NCBI RefSeq assembly: GCF_043757465.1 | Contig: NZ_JAYVPL010000158.1 | Location: 1 to 64,000, forward strand | Source of the DNA: Armatimonas sp043757465 | Lineage (GTDB): Bacteria; Armatimonadota; Armatimonadia; Armatimonadales; Armatimonadaceae | Length of the DNA stretch: 64,000 nt | Direction of reading: 5' to 3' | Shown: positions 1-8,194 of the stretch, piece by piece | Position numbering within the stretch: position 1 is the stretch's first letter | Layout: each line of letters begins with the position of its first letter | The notes under the pieces: generated by a model | The model's input: only the letters and a program-made list of their open reading frames with translations | Databases searched by the model: none | Told to the model about the DNA's origin: nothing | Translations under genes and position numbers: made by a program

Positions 1-19
1 AGTCAGATTCCTATTTTGT

Positions 20-86
20 CCCCCTTCGCAGGGAGGAACGACCGAGAGCCGGAGGGGGAAGCCGAGGAACGAGGCAGGGGGAGGTT
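20..86. repeat. GC-rich hairpin repeat, copy A
   Basis: A run of five C, TTCGCA, then GAGGAACGA and CCGGAGGGGG, ending GGCAGGGGGAGGT. It shares GAGGAACGA plus CGGAGCCGGGG-like blocks with the copy near 19538-19600, and CCGGAGGGGG...GGGGGAGGT with the copy inside the glycosidase gene at 12304-12350. The C-run and G-run can pair. It lies directly upstream of the uronate isomerase start. Confidence 0.6.
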
Positions 87-156
87 AAAACTGAATGACC
101 GTGGAGGGAGGAGCTGGATTGAAGGAAATGAACCGGTTTGGAGAGAATCTCTGGGT

Positions 157-1563
157 ATGTTTCTCCATCCTGATCGCTGTTTTTCGCCGGAGCCCGCCCG
201 CCGTGGGGTCGCCCGGATGCTCTACGCGGCGGTGAAAGACCTGCCACTCGTCTGTCCGCATGGCCACGTGGATCCGGCGCTCTTCTCTGACCCGGATTAT
301 CGCTTTGGCAGCCCCACGGAGCTTTTACTCATCCCCGATCACTATGTCTTTCGGATGCTCTACTCCCAGGGCGTCTCGCTGGAGGCGCAGGGAATCCCAC
401 GGCGCGACGGCGGCCCGACCGAGAGCGACCACCGGAAGATCTGGCAGGTATTTTGCGAGCATTTCTCTCTCTTTGCAGGAACTCCGAGTGGTCAGTGGCT
501 GACTCAGGAGCTGGTCGAGGTCTTTGAAATAGCGGAGAAGCCCAGCGCCGCCAGCGCCATGCGCCTCTACGACCAGATCGCGGCCAAGCTCGAAATGCCT
601 GACTTTCGGCCCCGTGCGCTCTTTGAGCAGTTTAAGATCGAAGCTCTCTGCACGACAGATGCGGCGAGCGACTTGCTAGACCATCACAAGAGCATCCGTG
701 ACTCGGGCTGGACGGGGCGCATTCTGCCGACATTTCGGCCCGATGCTGTTGTGAATCTGGAGGCGCTGGGCTGGCGCGAGAATACCACGGCACTGGAGAG
801 CGCAAGTGGCGTGAGCATCACTGGCTACGCAAGCTTTCTTGAGGCACTTCGCAATCGCCGGGCGTTTTTTGCGAGCCTGGGAGCCACCGCGACCGACCAC
901 GCCGCCGTCACTGCGGATACCACGCCGCTCCGTGAGTCAGAAGCCCGCGCGATCTTTGAGAGAGCCCTTCAGGGCAAGAGTGAGCCCGGCGATGCGCCGC
1001 GCTTTATGGCGCACATGCTCTTCACGCTTGCCGGAATGAGCGCCGAGGATGGCCTGACGATGCAGCTTCATATCGGGAGCTACCGTAATCACAGCCCCTC
1101 GGTCTTTGAAAAATTTGGGGCCGATAAAGGTGCCGATATTCCTGTCGCGGGGGAGTTCACACGTAACTTAGTGCCGCTGCTCAGTGCCTTTGGCAGCGAC
1201 CCGCGCCTCTCACTGGTTCTGTTCACGCTCGATGAGACACTCTACTCACGAGAGATGGCGCCGCTGACGGGGCACTACCCCGCGCTACGTCTGGGGCCGC
1301 CGTGGTGGTTTTTTGATAGCCGCCTCGGGATGCGGCGCTTCCTGGACAGCGTGGTCGAGACCGCGGGCATCTGGAATCTCGCGGGCTTCAACGACGACAC
1401 CCGCGCGTTTTGCTCCATTCCCGCCCGCCACGATGTCTGGCGGCGCGTGGTGTCTGACTGGCTCGCCGGGCTTATCGTCGAGCATCTCATAGACGAAGAA
1501 GAGGCGGTGTCTATGGCAGGAGCACTTTGCTATAATCTCGCTAAGATGGCCTATCGCCTGTAA
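157..1563 (+). CDS. uxaC: Glucuronate isomerase family protein (uronate isomerase)
   Basis: Predicted cytoplasmic uronate isomerase, amidohydrolase fold, converting D-glucuronate/D-galacturonate to the ketouronate at the entry of hexuronate catabolism. The N-terminal metal motif CPHGHVDP (His35 and His37 from this start) is followed by the family's DHYVFRMLYSQGV segment. QLHIGSYRNHSPSVFEKFGAD and the C-terminal GFNDDTRAFCSIPARHDVWRR also fit. The product from ATG 157 is 468 residues, the usual family size. The frame stays open upstream to TTG 16, but those 47 codons are a GC-rich repeat (bases 20-86) translated by chance, so the internal ATG is preferred. The Shine-Dalgarno before it is weak. 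Agmatine deiminase begins 10 bp after the stop, so the two are probably cotranscribed. Function is fairly sure; the preference between glucuronate and galacturonate is not visible. Confidence 0.88.
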   Translation: MFLHPDRCFSPEPARRGVARMLYAAVKDLPLVCPHGHVDPALFSDPDYRFGSPTELLLIPDHYVFRMLYSQGVSLEAQGIPRRDGGPTESDHRKIWQVFCEHFSLFAGTPSGQWLTQELVEVFEIAEKPSAASAMRLYDQIAAKLEMPDFRPRALFEQFKIEALCTTDAASDLLDHHKSIRDSGWTGRILPTFRPDAVVNLEALGWRENTTALESASGVSITGYASFLEALRNRRAFFASLGATATDHAAVTADTTPLRESEARAIFERALQGKSEPGDAPRFMAHMLFTLAGMSAEDGLTMQLHIGSYRNHSPSVFEKFGADKGADIPVAGEFTRNLVPLLSAFGSDPRLSLVLFTLDETLYSREMAPLTGHYPALRLGPPWWFFDSRLGMRRFLDSVVETAGIWNLAGFNDDTRAFCSIPARHDVWRRVVSDWLAGLIVEHLIDEEEAVSMAGALCYNLAKMAYRL

Positions 1564-1573
1564 ACTTTGCCCT

Positions 1574-2584
1574 ATGGAATACTGGCGAATGCCCGATGAA
1601 TCGGAGCCGCATAAGCGAACCTGGATGGCGTTTGGGGCGAGCAAGAAAGTCTGGGGAGGGAAGCTCCTTCCCGAAGTGCAGCGCAACTTAGCGCTGATCG
1701 CTCGGACGATTGCAAAGTACGAGCCCGTGACGATGCTGGTGCGCAAAGACGAGCACGCGCCGGCTCAAAAGCTCATTGGCTCCGCGCAAGTGGAGCTGGT
1801 CGAGTGCGCACTCGACGATCTCTGGATGCGCGACACTGGCCCCGTTTTTGTGGTCAATAAAGTCGGCGAGATTCGTGGGATTGACTTTAATTTCAATGGC
1901 TGGGGCGAGAAGCAAGCCTTCAAGAAAGATGCCGAAGTCGCTGGATTTGTCACTGAGCACGCGAATGTCCACGCTCTGGAAACGGAGCTGATTCTGGAGG
2001 GCGGCGGCATCGAAGTGGATGGGCACGGTACTGCGATTATCTCCGAGAGCTGCGTACTTAATGCTAACCGTAATCCCGGTGTCTCGAAATCCAAGTGCGA
2101 AATCGAGCTGAAGCGCCTGCTGGGCCTAGACAAGATTATCTGGATTCCCGGCATTAAAAACAAAGACATCACCGACGGTCACACGGACTTCTATGCACGT
2201 TTTGCCAGCCCCGGTGTTGTTTTGGCGGGCTATGACCCCGACCTTGAGTCGTATGATCATGCCGTGACAAAGAAAAACCTGAGTGTTTTGCGCAGCGCCA
2301 AAGATGCCAAGGAGCACAAGCTAAAAGTTATCACGCTGGAAGGGCCAGAGAAAGTTCGTAAAGCCTACGAAAACGATGAGTTCGCCGCGGGCTACATTGG
2401 ATTCTATGTCTGCAACGGCGCTGTGATCTCCCCGGAGTTTGGCGATAACAAGGCGGACAAAGCCGCGAAAGCTGCGCTCAAGAGCGCATTCCCCGGACGC
2501 GAAATTATCCAGCTCAACGTGGACGCGATTGCAGCCGGAGGTGGGAGCATCCACTGCACGACCCAGCAAGAGCCCAAGGTCTAA
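1574..2584 (+). CDS. aguA: Agmatine deiminase family protein
   Basis: Cytoplasmic guanidine-modifying enzyme of the peptidylarginine/agmatine deiminase superfamily, expected to turn agmatine into N-carbamoylputrescine and ammonia. Visible motifs: the opening MPDESEPHKRTWMAFG, DLWMRDTGPVFVV (substrate-binding Asp region), EGGGIEVDGHGT, DGHTDFYARF with the catalytic His, and the C-terminal GGGSIHCTTQQEP with nucleophile Cys328. At 336 residues it is close to the usual 340-370. There is no signal peptide, which separates it from the exported Porphyromonas-type deiminases. It follows uxaC by 10 bp. No putrescine carbamoyl hydrolase gene is nearby, so the onward route is not shown in this window. 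Confidence 0.9.
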   Translation: MEYWRMPDESEPHKRTWMAFGASKKVWGGKLLPEVQRNLALIARTIAKYEPVTMLVRKDEHAPAQKLIGSAQVELVECALDDLWMRDTGPVFVVNKVGEIRGIDFNFNGWGEKQAFKKDAEVAGFVTEHANVHALETELILEGGGIEVDGHGTAIISESCVLNANRNPGVSKSKCEIELKRLLGLDKIIWIPGIKNKDITDGHTDFYARFASPGVVLAGYDPDLESYDHAVTKKNLSVLRSAKDAKEHKLKVITLEGPEKVRKAYENDEFAAGYIGFYVCNGAVISPEFGDNKADKAAKAALKSAFPGREIIQLNVDAIAAGGGSIHCTTQQEPKV

Positions 2585-2599
2585 TGGCGTATGTTTTCT

Positions 2600-3325
2600 T
2601 TATTTTAGGGGGATCGCGACTCCGCGAATGGGGACGGCGAAAGTAACATTCTCACCGCCGCCTAACATCTGGCGGCGCTGCTCTGGTGTCATGTATTGCA
2701 TCATCTGGCCGAACTGCTGCATGAGTTTCATGCGCGCTGTTGGATCCATGTTGGTGAAATTCCCCAGAATCTGAGAGAAGTCTGTCTGCCCATTGGCTCC
2801 TGTGATACCGTCGGCGGAGCGGCGGTTGTTGGGGTTAAACAGCACATAAACCGGCTTGAGACCCAGTGTCGTGACGACGGGAGAGGCTCTCTCCTGGGAG
2901 AGCTTCTGACCCAGCACCTCGACGATTCCCGGCTCGCTGGGCTTCTCTGAGGAGCGGCCAAACATGCGGGTCTGGATATCCAGAAACGCGGCCACATCAT
3001 CGCCCCGGTAGAAGCGCGTGCTGGCAGGGAGCATGGCTTTCTTCCAGACAGTGCCTGGTGGGAGCGATTTTACCACTTTGTCCAGAAGCGTTTCGAGGTT
3101 CTGAGGGGTGGCGCTCTCACGTGGGTAGTCGGCCTGGGCACCCGCAAGTGACGACTCCGCGACCACGGGAATCCCCGAGTTTTTGGTAAGCGTTTGGAGC
3201 ACGGTCTCCAAGGGACGGGGGCGTGTGAGGCGCTGTTCGGGGGCAAGACGCTCATCCTGGGCGCGTACGGGAGCACCAATGGCGGCTATCACTGCTGCCA
3301 GAGCAAGAAAAGTTATTGTCTTCAT
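2600..3325 (-). CDS. Exported protein of unknown function
   Basis: No family recognised with certainty. The 241-residue product has a clear signal peptide (MKTITFLALAAVIAAIGAPVRA, predicted cleavage after VRA-Q). The region RPLETVLQTLTKNSGIPVV (about residues 35-55) is like the short 'STN' secretin/TonB N-terminal fold, in which a small domain matures into SGIPVVAESSLAG and LLDKVVKSLPPGTVW. The C-terminal part is rich in Gln and Met (MKLMQQFGQMMQYMTPEQRRQML). A TTG 18 bp upstream keeps the frame open, but a TATAAT box (rc of 3332-3337) lies between it and ATG 3325, so the ATG is preferred and the mRNA may be leaderless. It is divergent from the PQQ protein gene. Confidence 0.7.
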   Translation of the reverse strand: MKTITFLALAAVIAAIGAPVRAQDERLAPEQRLTRPRPLETVLQTLTKNSGIPVVAESSLAGAQADYPRESATPQNLETLLDKVVKSLPPGTVWKKAMLPASTRFYRGDDVAAFLDIQTRMFGRSSEKPSEPGIVEVLGQKLSQERASPVVTTLGLKPVYVLFNPNNRRSADGITGANGQTDFSQILGNFTNMDPTARMKLMQQFGQMMQYMTPEQRRQMLGGGENVTFAVPIRGVAIPLK

Positions 3326-3348
3326 GGGCTGATTATATCGCAATTCGT

Positions 3349-3377
3349 TTGACAGAAAGTAAACACACCGCTATAAT
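3349..3377 (+). promoter_or_regulatory. Consensus sigma-70-type promoter for the PQQ-repeat gene
   Basis: TTGACA (3349-3354), 17-bp spacer, TATAAT (3372-3377): a perfect -35/-10 match. The start codon at 3414 follows a 36-nt gap with an AGGA Shine-Dalgarno (GAAGGATAAACC). It shows that this genome's housekeeping sigma recognises the standard consensus. Confidence 0.85.
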
Positions 3378-3413
3378 TAGCTGACATCTCTAGGCCGTGT
3401 CGAAGGATAAACC

Positions 3414-5183
3414 ATGCGAATTTCTCGTCGCACTCAACGTGCCCGCGTCGGCGCAGCCGCCGCGCTGGCGCTGACCTCTGGAATTGCCGCGCTCGGAGCG
3501 GCGGCGGCGGACTGGCCCCAGCTACGTGGCGACACGCAGCGAACGGGCATCGCCGCTGAGGCGATCAAGCCACCGCTCTCGGTACTCTGGCGTTTTACTG
3601 GGGGAGTTCAGAACAATAACATTACGTCTCCTGTGATCATCGGTAATACCGTCTACTTCAGTACCCGCGCCAGCAATCAGCAGGGCGGGATTCTCTACGC
3701 ACTGGACACCAAGACCGGTGAACGCAAGTGGTCCTACCCTCAGGACACCAACGGACTGGCGGGGGGAAAGTACTTTACGACCACTGTCACTCATGATAAT
3801 GGCAAGCTCTACGTCGGCTCCTCAGGTGGGACGCTCTATATACTGGACGCCAAGACCGGTGCGGAGGTCGGTGGCCCGTTCCAGCTAGGCCGTCGCATTG
3901 AGTCTGCTCCGATTATCGAGAACGGGACACTCTACTTTGGGTCTAATGATGGCATGTTCTACGCCCTCGATGCCCAGACCGGCGAGAAGCGCTGGAGCCA
4001 AATGGACACCCGCAACCGCCGCAGTGTGGGCTACGCCTACGCGGCTGGGGAGGGAATCAGCTCCGCGCCTCTGCTCGCAGGCGACATGATGCTCTTCCAG
4101 ACGACGGACAACCAGATTCACGGGATCAAGCAAGCCACTGGAAATTTCCGCTGGAAAACCCGCTTGCCTTACACGTTTCTGCCGCACGGAATGACCTTCG
4201 CTGGCAACAGTATCTTCGTCGCGACCGGGCCCGCACTGTACTCCGTCCTCCCCGCTTCGGGCTCTGTCCGGTGGTACCGCAACCTGCCTAACGATATCTT
4301 GGCAGCCCCCGCACTCTCAGAGGGAATCGCCTATGTGGGATGCAAAGACGCAAATGGGGACGGTGGCCTGCTCTACGCTCTCAAAGATAACGGGCGTGAG
4401 CACTGGAAAAAACCGGTGAAACTTCCCTATGCACCGGCAGGTGCCCCGATTGTCTCGGGTGAGGTAATCTATGTCCCTGGTCAGCGGGGGACGCTCATGG
4501 GGATTGATAAAGCGGAGGGTGGCTTGCTCTGGGCGTATCAGCTCCAGCCCGTTACCAGTCGGCCCAATACCACACCCACTTTGGAAACCATTGTCGCGGC
4601 TCCCCTGGCTCTCTCTGGCGGGACACTCTATGCACTTTCTAGCGATGGCACCCTGACCGCGTTTCGTGCCGATGCGCCGGACACGACCGGCCCTCTTTTT
4701 ACCGGGCACTATCCCAAAGCCGGTAGTGCACTGAACGGTAAACCTCCGTTTCTTGTTGCCGCCAAGGTGAAAGATTTTGGCAGTGGGCTGAACAGTGAGA
4801 GCGTGTCGGTGGCTCTGGATGGCAAAGAAGTGACTGCGACTTATAGTCTTAAGAGTGGGCTGTTATCTTACAAAACACAATCTAGTGGCCGCCTGGTTGA
4901 TCCCCCGCTTGCTAATGGACGGCACGTGGTGACGATGCGCGCTAAAGACTGGCGCGGTAATGAGACCGTGGAGACCTGGTCGTTCGTGGTAGATAATAGC
5001 CTACCGGAGCGTGTGGGGCTTCCTGACCTGGCTGCTCCCCCGCGCACGGGAGCAGGAGCGGGAACTGGCATAGGCGGTGGAGCTGGTGCGGGCGGTGTTG
5101 GGCGCGGTGGTGGTGGCAGCTCGCGTGGTGGTGGCAGCTCGCGCGGTGGTGGTGGCGGCTCACGCCCGGGCGGCGGCGGCTAG
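3414..5183 (+). CDS. Secreted PQQ-like beta-propeller repeat protein with glycine-rich tail
   Basis: Exported protein of 589 residues. The signal peptide is at residues 1-32 (Arg-rich start, then AAAALALTSGIAALGAAAA), and the mature part begins with DWPQLRGDTQRTG, the typical opening of PQQ-binding-like propellers. Repeats of the type LYALDTKTGERKWSYP, LYILDAKTGAEV and FYALDAQTGEKRWSQ recur through residue ~420 and would form seven or eight blades. Residues ~430-520 look like an Ig-like domain (SVSVALDGKEV, ATYSLKSGLLSY). The last 50 residues are almost only Gly, Ser, Ala and Arg, encoded by near-perfect 18-bp repeats. No enzyme residues or heme motif are visible, so a binding or scaffolding role is more likely than dehydrogenase activity. 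It has its own consensus promoter and a downstream terminator. Confidence 0.85.
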   Translation: MRISRRTQRARVGAAAALALTSGIAALGAAAADWPQLRGDTQRTGIAAEAIKPPLSVLWRFTGGVQNNNITSPVIIGNTVYFSTRASNQQGGILYALDTKTGERKWSYPQDTNGLAGGKYFTTTVTHDNGKLYVGSSGGTLYILDAKTGAEVGGPFQLGRRIESAPIIENGTLYFGSNDGMFYALDAQTGEKRWSQMDTRNRRSVGYAYAAGEGISSAPLLAGDMMLFQTTDNQIHGIKQATGNFRWKTRLPYTFLPHGMTFAGNSIFVATGPALYSVLPASGSVRWYRNLPNDILAAPALSEGIAYVGCKDANGDGGLLYALKDNGREHWKKPVKLPYAPAGAPIVSGEVIYVPGQRGTLMGIDKAEGGLLWAYQLQPVTSRPNTTPTLETIVAAPLALSGGTLYALSSDGTLTAFRADAPDTTGPLFTGHYPKAGSALNGKPPFLVAAKVKDFGSGLNSESVSVALDGKEVTATYSLKSGLLSYKTQSSGRLVDPPLANGRHVVTMRAKDWRGNETVETWSFVVDNSLPERVGLPDLAAPPRTGAGAGTGIGGGAGAGGVGRGGGGSSRGGGSSRGGGGGSRPGGGG

Positions 5184-5203
5184 CTCCCTTCCCATTCTAT
5201 CCC

Positions 5204-5240
5204 GCGGGCGAGAGCACTAGCTTTCGCCCGCTTCGTTATT
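5204..5240 (+). terminator. Rho-independent terminator after the PQQ-repeat gene
   Basis: GCGGGCGA (5204-5211) pairs perfectly with TCGCCCGC (5224-5231). The inner AGC/GCT extends the stem around an ACTA loop, and a T-rich TTCGTTATT follows. It sits 20 bp after the stop and just before dprA. Confidence 0.7.
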
Positions 5241-5247
5241 CAATAAG

Positions 5248-6378
5248 ATGCCTATTTCCGCTGAGAGTGCTGTATTTCTTGCGTGCCATCGTCTTACCGA
5301 GGCGATGCTTCCCCCTCACCGTCTCCGGCTGCTGCTGGAGGCATCAGGCGGCGATCCCGAAGCTGCCCTGGGCCAGACCCTGGGGCTGACGCCCGCTCAG
5401 CAGAGCCGGTTGGAGCGGGCTGCCCGGGCGGTTGTTCCCACAAGCCTCCTGGATCAGGCGCAGACCCTAGGTATCCAGGCGTTTCTAACAACCGATCTGG
5501 ACTATCCTGCAGAGCTGCGGCACTTCGACGATTCTCCTGCCATACTTTTTGTTCGGGGGCACCTGCCCTCCACTCCGGGCCTGGCGATTGTTGGCTCTCG
5601 GCGGGCAACTCCCTATGGCAAGACGCAGGCAGTGCGCTTTGCGCACGCTTTTGCGGAAGCGGGTTTCAGTGTGGTCTCTGGTGGAGCCGCTGGGGTGGAC
5701 ACGGCGGCCCACCGGGGAGCACTGGAGGCCGGAGGTGCAACCGTTGCCGTGGTAGCATGTGGCCTAGACTATGTCTACCCCGCCGAGAACCGCTCCCTCT
5801 TTGAGCAGATTGTCGCAAAGGGGGGCGCTCTTGTCAGTGAGTTCCCGATCGGTACCAAACCCGAGCCCTGGCGCTTTCCCGCACGCAACCGGATTATCGC
5901 CGCACTCTCGCAAGCAACTCTGGTGATAGAATCTCCTGAGCAGTCTGGCGCACTGATCACGGCGCGCAATGCCGCCGAGTACGGGCGCGATGTCTGGGTG
6001 GTACCTGGGCCGGTGGATACAGGGCGCTCGCGCGGTGGGCACAAGCTCGTGCAAGACGGTGCATCGCTGGCGGACTGTCCCGAGGATATTTTAGAAGTTC
6101 TGGCCGTCAGCCCGCAGCGAGTGAACTCAATATTGCCAGTGAACTTAACGCTGCTGCTGGAGGTCGAAGAAAATATACCGGAGCCTAAAAAGCCTCTGCC
6201 CGAGCTTCCACCCGACGAGGCGGTACTGTTCGAACAGCTTTCAGGTACGCCGGTCAGCCTAGATGATGCCGCTGAGGCAGCGGCACTGGCCCCCGCGCAA
6301 GCGATGGTGGCCGCAACAATGCTGGAGATGAAGGGCCTGATTCAGCGTCAGCCCGGAAACCAGTTTAGACGATCCTAA
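5248..6378 (+). CDS. dprA: DNA-processing protein DprA
   Basis: Cytoplasmic single-strand DNA binding protein that hands incoming transforming DNA to RecA during natural competence. The 376-residue product has the usual layout. An N-terminal helical part (to about 95) is followed by the Rossmann-like domain, with AIVGSRRATPYGKTQAV, VSGGAAGVDTAAHRGAL, VVACGLDYVYPAENRSLF, SEFPIGTKPEPWRFPARNR and SGALITARNAAEYGRDVWVVPG. A winged-helix-like C-terminal end (from about 320, LPPDEAVLFEQLSGTPVSLDD) completes it. All are diagnostic. ATG 5248 has no strong Shine-Dalgarno. A 64-residue basic protein follows 30 bp downstream. Together with the prepilin at 8195-9073 it suggests possible transformability, but no comE genes are in view. 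Confidence 0.95.
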   Translation: MPISAESAVFLACHRLTEAMLPPHRLRLLLEASGGDPEAALGQTLGLTPAQQSRLERAARAVVPTSLLDQAQTLGIQAFLTTDLDYPAELRHFDDSPAILFVRGHLPSTPGLAIVGSRRATPYGKTQAVRFAHAFAEAGFSVVSGGAAGVDTAAHRGALEAGGATVAVVACGLDYVYPAENRSLFEQIVAKGGALVSEFPIGTKPEPWRFPARNRIIAALSQATLVIESPEQSGALITARNAAEYGRDVWVVPGPVDTGRSRGGHKLVQDGASLADCPEDILEVLAVSPQRVNSILPVNLTLLLEVEENIPEPKKPLPELPPDEAVLFEQLSGTPVSLDDAAEAAALAPAQAMVAATMLEMKGLIQRQPGNQFRRS

Positions 6379-6408
6379 GTCGTTTATGGGATCCTAGGAG
6401 GGAATACG

Positions 6409-6603
6409 ATGGCAGCAAGTAAGAAAAAACCGGCACTCTCGCCGGCAGCAGCAAAGATTCTGGAGCAGTACCGCAGTGCGGGGCAGCCCAAGCCCGGTGC
6501 CGCGTCTAACGCAAACGGCGAGGAAGGGAGCTCCGCCAAACCCACTCCCTCGGCACCACCCGCCGCCGCCCGGCTTCCCAAGGCCTCCGGACGCGGAAAA
6601 TAA
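6409..6603 (+). CDS. Small basic Ala/Pro-rich protein
   Basis: Unrecognised 64-residue protein. It starts from ATG 6409 after a good Shine-Dalgarno (GGAGGGAATACG), which supports real translation. It begins with MAASKKKPALSPAAAKILEQYR and ends KASGRGK. The middle is low-complexity Pro/Ala/Gly/Ser. The net charge is positive and there are no membrane segments or cysteines. Lys/Arg clusters at both ends with a disordered middle would suit nucleic acid binding, as would its place 30 bp behind dprA, but this is inference. The stop TAA abuts the stop of the convergent oxidoreductase gene. Confidence 0.6.
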   Translation: MAASKKKPALSPAAAKILEQYRSAGQPKPGAASNANGEEGSSAKPTPSAPPAAARLPKASGRGK

Positions 6604-8142
6604 TCAGGCACGCCAGGCCAGCACCTGCTTGGCCTGGCGCAAAGCCGATTCCAGGAGGGCATAGGGGAGCTCCTGAACGGAGGCGAATCCTCCCTCAATG
6701 AAGAGCCAAGCCGCGAGCGCCGATGATTGCCCCAGAATCATGAAAACCGGTTCCATACGGATTGAGCCGTAGGCGATGTGACTGGAGGCAAGACACACGG
6801 GCACAAAAAGATTCCTGCACTCGCGCTCACGGGGAACAATCGAGCGGTATGAGATGGCGTACGGGGGAGTGCTGGTCTGAACATCACCCTCGTTTTTCAC
6901 AAAGCCCTCCACGATTATGCGGTTGCAGTTGTGAGAATCCATATTGTAGCTCCCCAGCCCCACGGAGTCCTCCACCTTGAGCTTGCCCTTGCAGTGTTTC
7001 TCGGTCATCACGGTGTCCGTGACCATGCGGCGGGCCTCACGGATATAGAGCTGCCAGGGCCAGCCGCCGGTTTCGACAAACTCGTCGCGGCATAGCCCCC
7101 ACTCACTCCAGCGCTCGCGTAGGGGGGCAGGGACGGTTGGCTCATTGCCCATGTACCACATGAGACCCTGCTGGTAGTGCACGTGCGCTTGGAAGATCTT
7201 CTCGCGCTCGGCATAGCTCGCCTCCGGGTACTTGTGGTTGGCTCCAATAAAGTCCGTTGAGAAGCCCCCGTGGTTGTTTTTGTCGAACTTGCCTTTTTGG
7301 AGGGGATCGAACTTATTAAAGAACTCGTCGGCACCCGCCTTGATGTAGCGTCTGAGCAGCTCGTAGTTGCTGGAGTCGTAGCCATCGGGCTTGAGGTAGA
7401 GAACTTTGTTGGCCGGAGTTTTTGTCAGGCAGAGGCGAAAACAGTACGCTTGGACGCTCTTATCGCCACTGCCTGCGGGGAGTGTGTGGTTCTGAATTCC
7501 AGGTAGCAGGCCACTCTTCGGGTCGCCTTCGATCACATACGGTGAGACGGGTTTTAGAAATTGGTGCTTGTCTCGGATCTGTACCCCGTTGAGAGTCTCG
7601 CCATAGATTTTGTTACTCTCCCGGCCCACAGTGTAGCTCACGCCTGCCTTGGCCATTAAGTCACCCTCGTAGGTAGCATCAATGAATGCCGCTGCCTCAA
7701 CCGTGAGGCCCTCTTCGGTGGTGAGTGAGATAATCCGCCCTCGGCTTTTTTTTACCGACGCCAGAAACTGCCCAAAGTAGGGCACGACCCGCACCTCGGC
7801 AAGCATCTCACGGAGCACCTCCTCGGCGACATGCGGCTCGAAGTTCCATTCCTCTGCCTTGCCGTACTTTGTCCCGATCCGGGCATACACTTCCCGTGAC
7901 AGCCCGCCAATCGCCTCCTTGCGCCCGGTATCCGTGAACGAGAGCCCTCCTGTAGTCAAACCACCGAGATGGCGCTCGGGCACGATGAGCAGGACATGCA
8001 GCCCTAGCCGAGCCGCCTGCACCGCCGCGCTCACACCGCTCGCCGTACCGCCATAGACACAAAGATCCGCGTAGCGTGTGTGGGGCTTTTGTGTGCCTGT
8101 AGGGGGTTTCCAATAGAAAAGGGACGTCATGTCATTTGTCAT
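6604..8142 (-). CDS. FAD-dependent oxidoreductase (FAD_oxidored family)
   Basis: Flavoprotein of 512 residues with an N-terminal Rossmann FAD site, DLCVYGGTASGVSAAVQAARLG, then the family signature HLGGLTTGGLSFTDTG and a second FAD segment AAAFIDATYEGDLMAKAGV. The C-terminal half has NMDSHNCNRIIVEGFV and SSHIAYGSIRMEPVFMILGQSSALAAWL, typical of the PF12831 family found beside sugar-degrading genes in Planctomycetes and Armatimonadetes. Substrate unknown. The frame is open 96 bp further upstream, but ATG 8142 is preferred: it has GGGGA 4 nt before it and the longer form would run into the prepilin promoter side. A TACACT box lies 9 nt before the start. No signal peptide is visible. Confidence 0.82.
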   Translation of the reverse strand: MTNDMTSLFYWKPPTGTQKPHTRYADLCVYGGTASGVSAAVQAARLGLHVLLIVPERHLGGLTTGGLSFTDTGRKEAIGGLSREVYARIGTKYGKAEEWNFEPHVAEEVLREMLAEVRVVPYFGQFLASVKKSRGRIISLTTEEGLTVEAAAFIDATYEGDLMAKAGVSYTVGRESNKIYGETLNGVQIRDKHQFLKPVSPYVIEGDPKSGLLPGIQNHTLPAGSGDKSVQAYCFRLCLTKTPANKVLYLKPDGYDSSNYELLRRYIKAGADEFFNKFDPLQKGKFDKNNHGGFSTDFIGANHKYPEASYAEREKIFQAHVHYQQGLMWYMGNEPTVPAPLRERWSEWGLCRDEFVETGGWPWQLYIREARRMVTDTVMTEKHCKGKLKVEDSVGLGSYNMDSHNCNRIIVEGFVKNEGDVQTSTPPYAISYRSIVPRERECRNLFVPVCLASSHIAYGSIRMEPVFMILGQSSALAAWLFIEGGFASVQELPYALLESALRQAKQVLAWRA

Positions 8143-8194
8143 AACGTCCCCAGTGTACCTGTAATTTCTCCCACTATGGGGGCTAGAGGTTAGA

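Noticed and set aside
16..156. Longer uronate isomerase start at TTG 16
   Set aside because: The extra 47 codons are the GC-rich hairpin repeat and have no family similarity; ATG 157 gives the normal length.
5100..5165. Glycine-rich tail as a CRISPR or regulatory repeat
   Set aside because: The repeats are in frame (GGGSSR units) within the PQQ-protein gene and have no spacers.
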